Positions 7,934 to 14,116 of a stretch of DNA of 33,179 bases are shown here, in pieces. Origin of the DNA: Bacillota bacterium. Its GTDB lineage: Bacteria; Bacillota; Sulfobacillia; JAJZIM01. Position 1 is the first letter of the stretch. Every line of letters starts with the position of its first letter. The stretch spans positions 1 through 33,179 of the forward strand of contig JAJZIM010000034.1 in assembly GCA_021810565.1 (NCBI GenBank). Reading direction: 5' to 3'. A program made the position numbers and the translations under genes. The notes under the pieces are model-generated. The model worked only from the letters and a program-made list of their open reading frames with translations. It ran no database searches and was not told where the DNA came from.

Positions 7934-7952
7934 GCGGCGGGAGAGTTCATTG
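7888..7952 (+). mobile_element. right end of an IS200/IS605-type element, omegaRNA-like hairpins
   Basis: Two hairpins follow each other: CCGGGG (7889-7894) / CCCCGG (7899-7904) with a GCGA tetraloop, and CCGCCT-c-AAGCC (7911-7922) / GGCTT-AGGCGG (7927-7937) with a GCCA loop. They overlap the tnpB stop codon (7931-7933), as in the right end of IS605-type elements, where the same region encodes the TnpB guide-RNA scaffold. Downstream GGGAGAGTTCA acts as ribosome binding site for the next gene, whose TTG start falls at the edge. The exact right boundary is inferred. Confidence 0.5.
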
Positions 7953-8297
7953 ATCAAGTACTATCTGGACGAGAACGTGCCTCCTCAGGTTGCCGACGGC
8001 TTGCGGCGGCGAGGCGTAGATGCTACCGGCGCCCACGAGGTAGGGATGCTGAGGGCCTCCGATGAAGACCAATTGGCGCGGGCGGTGGGAGAAGGCCGCT
8101 GCCTCGTGACGCGCGATCGGGATGATTTCATTCGACTGACGGTACGGCAATACGACGAGGGCGTCAGCCATCGAGGGGTGCTGATCACCCCGCACACCTT
8201 GCCCAGCCGGGCGGTGGGGCACTTGGTCGAGGCCTTGCTCGAATATGCCGGGGCGCATCCGCATGGGCTATCGGCTTACGTGGTGGACTGGCTCTGA
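7950..8297 (+). CDS. DUF5615 PIN-like toxin-type protein
   Basis: Product of 115 residues starting IKYYLDENVPPQVADGLRRR and carrying TRDRDDF, the hallmark acidic residues of DUF5615 (PIN-like, Mut7-C-like): Asp7, Asp38/Asp40 in ASDEDQL, and Asp56/58/59. These proteins are predicted RNases and usually form a toxin-antitoxin pair with DUF433. TTG start at 7950, ribosome binding site GGGAGAG contributed by the IS right end. All key acidic residues are present, so the protein may be active although its usual partner is truncated. Transcription probably comes from the promoter at 7565-7593. The next 247 bp (8298-8544) hold nothing I recognise. Confidence 0.8.
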   Translation: MIKYYLDENVPPQVADGLRRRGVDATGAHEVGMLRASDEDQLARAVGEGRCLVTRDRDDFIRLTVRQYDEGVSHRGVLITPHTLPSRAVGHLVEALLEYAGAHPHGLSAYVVDWL

Positions 8298-8544
8298 TGC
8301 CTCGCTGCGTGGCCTATTCGGCGGCGTAGCTCCAGCACCCGGCGTCGAAGGCCGGCGTGACGGTTGCCCGCAAGCGGAGGGGCAAGGGACCACGGCGACC
8401 CAGGGCGGCTATGGTAACCGTGCGGCGGCCGAAGAAGGTGCGGTCGCGGGCGGAGCCCCACCCCGGCGGGCACCCGGGTCGGCGTGGCGGCGGGGGCAGT
8501 CGCAGGGTTCCTTGCCGTGGCCGCGGATGGTAAGCAAGGTAAAA

Positions 8545-9168
8545 TTAAGGATTTGCCATTACCTCTTCCACCGCCCGCAAGATGCGGGGCGCCGTCAACT
8601 TGGTGTCCCGTCCGAACACGACGATCCAGTTATTTTTTTGCGGCCATGCGCGATACCGCTGGATCAAACGATCTATACATCCTTGCGAGTAGCCATGGTC
8701 CTTCCGGCGGATCCCCTTAGTGGTTGGTTTGGAGACGATCACTACCAAGTCGGGGTCGCGGTATCTGGCCAGCAGTCGTCTCGCCTCCTTGCGGAAATAC
8801 CGCTGTTCACGGCAGGATGCCTTGGCCTCCTGGAGAATATGGGGCGCAACGATTTCGGCATCCTCCCACGGGATGCCGTCCAGGAGCGCCACCGGAATGC
8901 AGCTTCCCGCCACCTCGGCATAAACCGCCAGGCGATCTTGAAGAACGCGAAGCTGCGCCTGCGCGGTCCGATCCTCCGGATTCGCACGGCAGGAGCTTTC
9001 CACGAGCGGAACGGCTCGGGGCACCACCGTCCAATCGGGACGTTCCGCCTGCAGAAGACGCAACAGGGTGGCTTTTCCCTCTTCGTCCGGTCCGCACAGG
9101 GACACCAGCCATGTCAGCGGCACGCAGCATCCTCGCCTTAACCAGTGGAACTGCCTTTCTTCCGCCAC
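8545..9168 (-). CDS. P-loop nucleotide/nucleoside kinase-like protein, degenerate Walker A
   Basis: Product of 207 residues, similar in length to thymidylate and deoxynucleoside kinases. Near the N-terminus LVSLCGPDEEGKATLLRLL matches the P-loop of these kinases (GPDGSGKST-like) but the usual Ser/Thr after Lys is Ala, followed by Thr. Later features fit the fold: DPDLVVIVSKP resembles the core strand PDL.i.L, and GIRRKDHGYSQG followed by RYRAWPQ resembles the lid and the R..Y motif region. I chose the GTG at 9168 because GGAGG lies 8 nt upstream; the longer GTG at 9177 touches that site. Alone on the minus strand, convergent with DUF5615. Substrate unknown, and it may be non-catalytic. Confidence 0.55.
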   Translation of the reverse strand: MAEERQFHWLRRGCCVPLTWLVSLCGPDEEGKATLLRLLQAERPDWTVVPRAVPLVESSCRANPEDRTAQAQLRVLQDRLAVYAEVAGSCIPVALLDGIPWEDAEIVAPHILQEAKASCREQRYFRKEARRLLARYRDPDLVVIVSKPTTKGIRRKDHGYSQGCIDRLIQRYRAWPQKNNWIVVFGRDTKLTAPRILRAVEEVMANP

Positions 9169-9292
9169 GATTATCACCTCCTGTTGCTCCCGCCGGCGCC
9201 TCCGCGAGCTTTGCTCAAGATCCGCGGGGCCGCCCTAACGGGGACTTCCCGGGTTGTCGGCATCATTTGTCATTACAAGGGGCGTAATCCGC

Positions 9293-9508
9293 TCACACCG
9301 GCCACCGATTCCCCTCCGAGCCGGCCTGGATATTGGTGAATCGGCGCCAGGACGCCTTCAGCGTCATGGGCAGATACCCCCATCGCGGAGCGCCGGATAC
9401 CCGCACCTCACCCGGAAACATCTTCAGCAGGCGTTTCAGCGCCGCCGGGTCGTCCCCCAGCGCCTTGCCCTCCCTGATCACCTCCAGGACCTCCCGGGCG
9501 GCAGCCAT
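9293..9508 (-). CDS. small unknown protein, paralogue of the gene at 9560-9856
   Basis: Product of 71 residues of no family I recognise. It aligns with the second half of its upstream neighbour: LEVIREGKALGDDPAALKRL versus LEGAGKGRVVEILVDDPVTLERL, then KMFPGEVRVSGAPRWGYL versus DLFPDRLRQHKAPKVGYV. So this is a partial duplicate lacking the first 40 or so residues. Its ATG (9508-9506) lies in the loop of a perfect 20-bp inverted repeat, and there is no clear ribosome binding site, so expression is doubtful; translation re-initiation after the upstream gene is possible. May be a gene truncated by the rearrangement that made the inverted repeat. Confidence 0.4.
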   Translation of the reverse strand: MAAAREVLEVIREGKALGDDPAALKRLLKMFPGEVRVSGAPRWGYLPMTLKASWRRFTNIQAGSEGNRWPV

Positions 9509-9540
9509 GCCGCTTGCCGCGCCGCCCGGGAGGTCCTGGA
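9483..9540. repeat. perfect 20-bp inverted repeat with 18-bp spacer
   Basis: TCCAGGACCTCCCGGGCGGC (9483-9502) is the exact reverse complement of 9521-9540. The spacer is 9503-9520 and contains the start codon of the minus-strand gene at 9293-9508. No T-run follows on either strand, so it is not a standard terminator. It looks like a local inverted duplication: on the minus strand, the start of the downstream gene (codons for AAAREVLE) is copied backwards just upstream of it. Confidence 0.9.
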
Positions 9541-9559
9541 AGCTCTCCTCCCGGAACGC

Positions 9560-9856
9560 CTACTCCTCCGCCAGGAGCAGATGCACGTAGCCCACCTTGG
9601 GCGCCTTGTGCTGCCGCAGCCGGTCGGGAAACAGGTCCGCCAGCCGCTCCAGGGTCACGGGATCGTCCACCAGGATCTCCACCACCCGGCCCTTCCCGGC
9701 GCCCTCCAGAGCCTTGCGGATCGCCTTCAGGTTGCGCGCCACTCCGGGCTCCCCCCGCAGGTCCACCCGCAAGATATGCCCTCCCTTGCCGGAAACCTTG
9801 CAGGAATCCGCCCAATCCTTGGCGAAGCCTCCAACCAACACCGCCGCATCCGTCAT
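9560..9856 (-). CDS. small unknown protein (98 residues)
   Basis: Product of 98 residues, unrecognised. N-terminal half DAAVLVGGFAKDWADSCK and ILRVDLRGEPGVARNLKAIR looks alpha/beta; the second half (DDPVTLERLADLFP, APKVGYVHLL) is repeated in the downstream 71-residue gene. Start ATG at 9856 with GGGAGGAAG 6-7 nt upstream is convincing. Transcribed divergently from the secreted phosphodiester-glycosidase-family gene; the 120-bp shared upstream region contains the inverted repeat GGCGGG/CCCGCC at 9882-9899. The coding strand is G-rich, unlike the plus strand around it. No signal peptide or membrane segment seen. Confidence 0.6.
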   Translation of the reverse strand: MTDAAVLVGGFAKDWADSCKVSGKGGHILRVDLRGEPGVARNLKAIRKALEGAGKGRVVEILVDDPVTLERLADLFPDRLRQHKAPKVGYVHLLLAEE

Positions 9857-9881
9857 GGTCAGCTTCCTCCCTTCAAATTTC

Positions 9882-9899
9882 GGCGGGTCATCTCCCGCC
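9882..9899. repeat. short inverted repeat between divergent genes
   Basis: GGCGGG (9882-9887) and CCCGCC (9894-9899) flank a 6-nt loop within the 120-bp region between the divergent genes at 9856 and 9977. It could be an operator or a leader hairpin of the minus-strand gene. No promoter hexamers nearby are good enough to decide. Confidence 0.3.
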
Positions 9900-9976
9900 T
9901 CTGTCTTGTAGACGAACCTGGGCCGAATCCGTTACATCTTCCCCCAAGAATCTGCGGGAGGTTCTCGGACAACCCG

Positions 9977-11404
9977 ATGGCAACGATAACCCGACCCCTG
10001 ATTCCGGTCATCGTAGTGTCGCTGCTCGCCGCGGGCGCCCCCACGGCGACGGCCTTCGACGGCGTCTCCCCCTCCACGGCCACCGTGACCGCCGGCGGCG
10101 TCACCCGCAGCGTGCAGCTGCTGGAACTGGACTGGAGCGACCATCGGTACCAGCTCCTGCCCGTGCTGGCCCACGGACGGATCAAGGCCACCGAGAGCCT
10201 AGCCCATATGGCCCAGGACGCGGCAGCCGTCGCCGCCGTCAACGGAGGCTTCTTCAACGCCTACACCAACATGGAGCCGCAGGGCACCCTGGAGGTCTAC
10301 GGGAGTTACCTGGTCAACTCCGGCGGCACCCTCATGGGCGTCACCGCCAACAACCGGATGCTGATGGAACCGGACTCGAGCCTGTCCATAAAGGGCGGCA
10401 TAGACGGCGCTTGGTCCTGGCCCGACGACTGGTACGCCTGGGGTTTCAACCGCAACTACCACCAACCCAGCCAGATCGTCGTGTTCACCCCGGCCTGGGG
10501 CGCCGCCACCGGCGACGTGGGCAACGGAACCTGCGTCGTCGTTGACCGGGGAGTCGTCCAGACCATCGTCCAAGGCAGCGCGGCCATTCCCGCCCACGGC
10601 TATGTGATCTACCTGGGCTCCGCTCCCGACGCCCAGCAGTATCTCCAATACCTCACCCCCGGCTCGACCGTGGCCTACAAGGTGCAGGTCCTGTCCTACG
10701 GCAATCCCGTGGACTGGTCCGGCGTGGTGTCAGCCCTCGGCGCCGGCCCGCTCCTGGTATCCGGCGGTCGGGTCGTGGCCAACCCGCAGGCGGAGGGCTT
10801 CACCGATCCCAACATCACCAGCCGGTCCATGACCCGCAGCTTCGTGGGCGTCACGCCGGACAATCGGCTGGTCCTCGGGGTGATCCCCAACGTGACCATC
10901 CAGCAGGCGGCGGACATTCTTGCCAGCCTGGGACTGCAAGAGGCGATGAACCTGGATGACGCCGCCTCGTCGGGTCTGTGGTACCAGGGCCAGTACCTAT
11001 GGCAACCCAGCCGGAACCTCAGCAACGCCCTGGTCGTGGTGTACCACCGCCACCCCATGCCGGCCCTGACGGTGAACGGCAAACCACTCACCGGATACCC
11101 CTTGCCCTTCATAACCCACGGAACCACCATGGTTCCGCTTCGCCTCGTCTCCCTGGCTCTCGGCGCCTCGGCGTCTTGGGACCCCACCACCCGCGCCGTG
11201 ACGATCCAGGACGGATCGTCCACCATCTCCATTGCCATCGGCAGCACTGCCGCGCTGGTGAGCGGCCAAGCGGAAACCTTGCCCGTCGCCCCTGTGCTGA
11301 AGCACGACTACACCTACGTGCCGCTCCGCTTCATCGCCCAAGCTTTCGGAACCCAGGTCGGTTGGAATCCCTCCACCTACACCGTGTCCATCACCACGCC
11401 GTAG
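9977..11404 (+). CDS. secreted phosphodiester glycosidase (NAGPA-like) with stalk domains
   Basis: Product of 475 residues. A signal peptide (IPVIVVSLLAAGAPTATA, cleavage near 26) is followed by a NAGPA/DUF2233 domain at about 60-355: AAVNGGFF (89-96), GAGPLLV (255-261) and NLDDAASS (about 325-332, where many relatives have LDGGGS). Two copper-amine-oxidase-N-type stalk repeats follow: VNGKPL...MVPLRLVSLALGA...W and YVPLRFIAQAFGTQVGW. Such proteins are exported and are thought to act on cell-wall or exopolysaccharide phosphodiester linkages. Start ATG at 9977 gives a perfect signal peptide, but the nearest GGGAGG is about 15 nt upstream. The coding strand is C-rich, opposite to the core genes. 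Confidence 0.85.
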   Translation: MATITRPLIPVIVVSLLAAGAPTATAFDGVSPSTATVTAGGVTRSVQLLELDWSDHRYQLLPVLAHGRIKATESLAHMAQDAAAVAAVNGGFFNAYTNMEPQGTLEVYGSYLVNSGGTLMGVTANNRMLMEPDSSLSIKGGIDGAWSWPDDWYAWGFNRNYHQPSQIVVFTPAWGAATGDVGNGTCVVVDRGVVQTIVQGSAAIPAHGYVIYLGSAPDAQQYLQYLTPGSTVAYKVQVLSYGNPVDWSGVVSALGAGPLLVSGGRVVANPQAEGFTDPNITSRSMTRSFVGVTPDNRLVLGVIPNVTIQQAADILASLGLQEAMNLDDAASSGLWYQGQYLWQPSRNLSNALVVVYHRHPMPALTVNGKPLTGYPLPFITHGTTMVPLRLVSLALGASASWDPTTRAVTIQDGSSTISIAIGSTAALVSGQAETLPVAPVLKHDYTYVPLRFIAQAFGTQVGWNPSTYTVSITTP

Positions 11405-11560
11405 CACTACCGGAAAAGCGAACTCCTTCAGCAAACCGCCCAAACAACAACCCTGAGCTGGCAGCCTTCGTCCCACCAATTCCACACCAGCGCTCCCAGT
11501 TCCGGTTCCTCATGCTGGCCCCAGGAAATTCCTTCGAGAGATATTGAGGTGATCCGCAAC

Positions 11561-12823
11561 ATGTCCACCGAGGCTCCCGAGGCCCAGCCCATCGACTTCG
11601 ACGCCTTGGTCAGCAAGCACCAGGCCCGCCTGGTTTCCGTCGCCATGCGCATCACCGGCTCCTGGGAGGCCGCCGAGGACTGCGCCCAGGAGGCGTTCCT
11701 GCGCCTCTTCTTCGCCGTACGCGCCGGTGATGAGATCAAGAGACCCGGCGCGTGGCTATCCAGGGTGACCACCAACCTGGCCTTGGACCAGGTGCGGCGC
11801 AAGGCCAACCGGACCACCACCGGGTTCAACGCCGAAACCGAGGACGGTTCCCTGGAGTGGGAGCCCGAGGACACCCGCGAGGACACCGATCCCGCCGAGT
11901 CCACCGCCAGGAAGGCCGTGGCCGACTTGGTATGGCGACTGTCTGCAAACCTGTCCCCCTACCACCGGGTCATCCTCTCCCTGCGCACCAAGGAGCAGTG
12001 CGACTACGACGAGATAGCTTCCAGGCTGGGCATCACCCCCGGCAACGCCCGCGTCCAGTTCAGCCGCGCCAAGGAGGCCCTGCGCCAGGAGGTTATCCGC
12101 CACCTCGACCGGCGGGCCGTGGTCACCCCCGAATGCAGGTCAACCCTGACCGACCTGCCGCGCTTCCTGGACCACCAACTGTCCGAGGAGCGAAGGCGGG
12201 CCGTGGTGGAGCACCTGCGCACCTGCCGAGCCTGCGCCATGACGGAGACGACCTGCCGGGACTTTAAATTCTACATAAAGCGGGTACCCGGCTCCTCCAT
12301 GCGCCAAGCCCGGAGACAGACCGTGCAGAAGAACTTGGGGCAGAGCGGAGCATCCAGGGCGCACCCTGCGGGACAACCGCCCATACCGCACTACGCGATA
12401 AGCGGACTCGCGTCCCTGGCGTGGTGTCTGACAGCCCGTGGGCGGACCCCGGGCGGTGTCGCGAGGACACTAAACGATATGGTTGACCTGACGCCGCCCG
12501 AAATCGCCCAAGGACTCCGGGATGGACTTGGCTTCGAGCCGCAGGTGGTAGCCAAGGCGTTGCATGGCCGGGATGGTTTGGGCTTGGGGGTAGTGGAGGT
12601 GGCCCAGGCGCTTCAGAGCGGCCTGGGTCTGGACGCGGCGGCGGTGGCCAAAGCGTTACACGGTGGCTTGGGCCTATCCGTGTTAACGATACGTCGGGTA
12701 CTTCGGGACGATCTAGGGTTGGCACCGGTCGAGGTAGTTCAAGCGTTGCAGGACGGTCTGGGCCGGATTCCCCAAAGACTGCTCAAGCACTTCGGGACGG
12801 AAGGGCGCAGGAAGGGTGAATGA
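11561..12823 (+). CDS. ECF-type sigma factor fused to zinc anti-sigma-like motif and 15-residue repeats
   Basis: Product of 420 residues, twice the normal ECF length. Residues 17-80 are sigma region 2 (FDALVSKHQARLVSVAMRI, AEDCAQEAFLRLF, WLSRVTTNLALDQVRR); 128-180 are region 4 (LSPYHRVILSLR, YDEIASRLGITPGNARVQFS). Then Cys192, His218, Cys222 and Cys225 form the H-x3-C-x2-C zinc site of ZAS anti-sigma domains. A linker (230-305) leads to six tandem repeats at about 310-403 of the type VxVAQALxxGLGLxx. ATG at 11561 with GAGGTGAT 7 nt upstream is better than the GTG at 11549. No separate anti-sigma gene is adjacent; regulation may be intramolecular. It probably controls envelope or stress genes; the target is unknown. 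Confidence 0.8.
   Translation: MSTEAPEAQPIDFDALVSKHQARLVSVAMRITGSWEAAEDCAQEAFLRLFFAVRAGDEIKRPGAWLSRVTTNLALDQVRRKANRTTTGFNAETEDGSLEWEPEDTREDTDPAESTARKAVADLVWRLSANLSPYHRVILSLRTKEQCDYDEIASRLGITPGNARVQFSRAKEALRQEVIRHLDRRAVVTPECRSTLTDLPRFLDHQLSEERRRAVVEHLRTCRACAMTETTCRDFKFYIKRVPGSSMRQARRQTVQKNLGQSGASRAHPAGQPPIPHYAISGLASLAWCLTARGRTPGGVARTLNDMVDLTPPEIAQGLRDGLGFEPQVVAKALHGRDGLGLGVVEVAQALQSGLGLDAAAVAKALHGGLGLSVLTIRRVLRDDLGLAPVEVVQALQDGLGRIPQRLLKHFGTEGRRKGE
12488..12769 (+). repeat. six tandem ~45-bp coding repeats in the sigma factor gene
   Basis: The encoded units are PPEIAQGLRDGLGFE, PQVVAKALHGRDGLGLG (two residues longer), VVEVAQALQSGLGLD, AAAVAKALHGGLGLS, VLTIRRVLRDDLGLA and PVEVVQALQDGLGRI. Period is 15 residues with conserved Leu and GLGL. 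The protein pattern is much better conserved than the DNA, so selection at protein level is likely. Confidence 0.8.
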
Positions 12824-12880
12824 GCTGACCCGGTACGGCATGCTGAGCAGTGTGCGGGTCATGCCCGTAGTGCCAAGGGA

Positions 12881-13165
12881 CTACAAAGAGGTGCCGGCCA
12901 ACTGCTCCGCCCGGAAAAGACTCAGCAAGTGCGTGCTCAGATTCCACCGGGCCTTGAGAGAGGCCGCATCAGGACCGGATTCTCCAAAGACTTTCAGTAC
13001 AACACCTTGTGGGTTCGGGCGATGCGGGGCGTCATCTTCCGCAGTCATGGCCGCAAGTTTGCGCAAAGTGCTCAAAACCGCTGCCTGACGGGTTTTGTCC
13101 AGGGCAAATAAAGTGCTCTGGAAGACCGGGTTGTTAAGATCGAGCCTAAGGGCGTTCGCGGGCAT
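12881..13165 (-). CDS. putative toxin partner of the AbrB-type antitoxin
   Basis: Product of 94 residues starting ANALRLDLNNPVFQSTLFAL after Met, with LDKTRQAAVLSTLRKLAAMT. The start LNNPVFQ..LFALDK...AVLSTLRKL is reminiscent of RelE/HigB-like toxins (a first strand-helix element), but the C-terminal half does not show the usual arginine/tyrosine pattern and I would not name a family. The ATG at 13165 lies inside the antitoxin gene (20-bp overlap), typical of a coupled toxin-antitoxin pair. An upstream in-frame extension to 13357 only shadows the antitoxin. Convergent with the sigma factor gene, 57 bp away. Confidence 0.55.
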   Translation of the reverse strand: MPANALRLDLNNPVFQSTLFALDKTRQAAVLSTLRKLAAMTAEDDAPHRPNPQGVVLKVFGESGPDAASLKARWNLSTHLLSLFRAEQLAGTSL

Positions 13166-13418
13166 TGAGCTCTTGTTCCAAAGCATCGAGATCAGTAGCT
13201 GCAGGGGGATGGTCCTTTGCCCAGTTGATGGCCCCAGCAATCTCCTGTTGCACGCTGTCTTTGGCCAGCCACTGTTCACTGTCTGGAACGAAGCGGCCCA
13301 ATTTAACCACCCACACCCCGGGCTCCAACTCGTCGATGAGCACCAGCCGACCGGCATACTCCTTGCCCAAGGATATTTGGCCGCTAGAACCGACCGTCTT
13401 GGTTACCGTCATGGACAT
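13146..13418 (-). CDS. AbrB/SpoVT-like antitoxin
   Basis: Product of 90 residues (88 from the second ATG at 13412). The N-terminus TVTKTVGSSGQISLGKEYAGR matches the swapped-hairpin AbrB DNA-binding fold (vs.kGQItlPk.. type), followed by LEPGVWVVKLGRFVPDSEQW and a C-terminal helical arm that would bind the partner. GAGAGGAG lies just upstream; the second ATG has the more usual spacing. Its own promoter at 13455-13483 contains a 10-bp inverted repeat bracketing the -10, consistent with autorepression. First gene of a two-gene minus-strand operon. Confidence 0.7.
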   Translation of the reverse strand: MSMTVTKTVGSSGQISLGKEYAGRLVLIDELEPGVWVVKLGRFVPDSEQWLAKDSVQQEIAGAINWAKDHPPAATDLDALEQELNARERP

Positions 13419-13441
13419 CAGCTCCTCTCCGCCTGCGTCAC

Positions 13442-13483
13442 GCCATCATGCCATTCTATAGCATGATGGCGGCCTCCGGGCAA
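13442..13483 (-). promoter_or_regulatory. promoter and operator of the AbrB-type antitoxin operon
   Basis: On the minus strand TTGCCC (13483-13478), a 17-bp spacer and TATAGA (13460-13455) form a good sigma-A promoter. A perfect inverted repeat, GCCATCATGC (13442-13451) and GCATGATGGC (13461-13470), brackets the -10 in its 9-bp loop. This is where an autoregulating antitoxin would bind. Start codon is 24-40 nt downstream. Confidence 0.7.
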
Positions 13484-13719
13484 GGGGCTGGTCGGCGCGG
13501 AAGCTAGCCCGTAGGACCGAGAAGGCCTGAGATCATGGCGCCCGGGATGATGACCTCCGTGGTAGGGACGCCGCGGCGCGGGCGGCGTGGGGCCTGGGCT
13601 TTGCCTGCATCGGGATCCGGGACGCGGGCGGGGCCGCCCGGGATCCTGCCTTCCGGGCCCGGTGACCCGCGGGCCTGCGGAGCACGGCGCTTTCCCGGTG
13701 GAATTTGACCGCCGAGCGA

Positions 13720-13748
13720 TTGTTGCGCTTTCGCCCTGGTGATATAAT
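13720..13748 (+). promoter_or_regulatory. sigma-A promoter of the asp23-nusB operon
   Basis: TTGTTG (13720-13725), 17-bp spacer, TATAAT (13743-13748), 24 nt before the asp23 start codon. The 236 bp before it (13484-13719) hold no gene I can support; a GC-rich imperfect hairpin built on GGATCCGGG/CCCGGGATCC lies near 13609-13643. Confidence 0.6.
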
Positions 13749-13771
13749 CAGGCATCAGGGGGTGGACCGGC

Positions 13772-14116
13772 GTGGAGGAGCGCTCGCTCGGGGTCACCGA
13801 GGAGGTGGTGGGGATCATCTCCGGGGTGGCGGCCACCGAGACGCCGGGGGTGGCCGGTTTGGCCGGGGACCTGGTGGGCAACCTGAACGAGATGTTGGGC
13901 CGGCGCGGCTTCGGCCGGGGCGTGCGCACGGAGCTGCACGACGGTGAGGCCCGGATCGACCTGTTCCTGGTGGTGGAGTACGGCGGGCAGATCCCGGTGG
14001 TGGCCCGGCAAGCCCAGGACAATGTGCGGTTGGCGGTGGAGCGGCTGACGGGGATCCGGGTGGCGGTGGTGAACATCCACGTCCAGGGTGTTCGGGACGG
14101 GGGGAAGGAAGGCTGA
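13772..14116 (+). CDS. Asp23/Gls24 family envelope stress response protein
   Basis: Product of 114 residues with the full Asp23 (DUF322) pattern: GVTEEVVGIISGVAATETPG, VRTELHDGEARIDLFLVVEYG, IPVVARQAQDNVRLAVERLTG, VAVVNIHVQGV. These small alpha/beta proteins are linked to envelope stress and often precede nusB in Clostridia, as here. GTG start at 13772 after GGGGGTGG. Its stop codon overlaps the likely CTG start of nusB (CTGA). Confidence 0.92.
   Translation: MEERSLGVTEEVVGIISGVAATETPGVAGLAGDLVGNLNEMLGRRGFGRGVRTELHDGEARIDLFLVVEYGGQIPVVARQAQDNVRLAVERLTGIRVAVVNIHVQGVRDGGKEG

Noticed and set aside
9254-9976. Upstream extension of the NAGPA-family protein frame by 240 codons
   Set aside because: It is antisense to the small minus-strand genes and lies before a perfect signal peptide at 9977.
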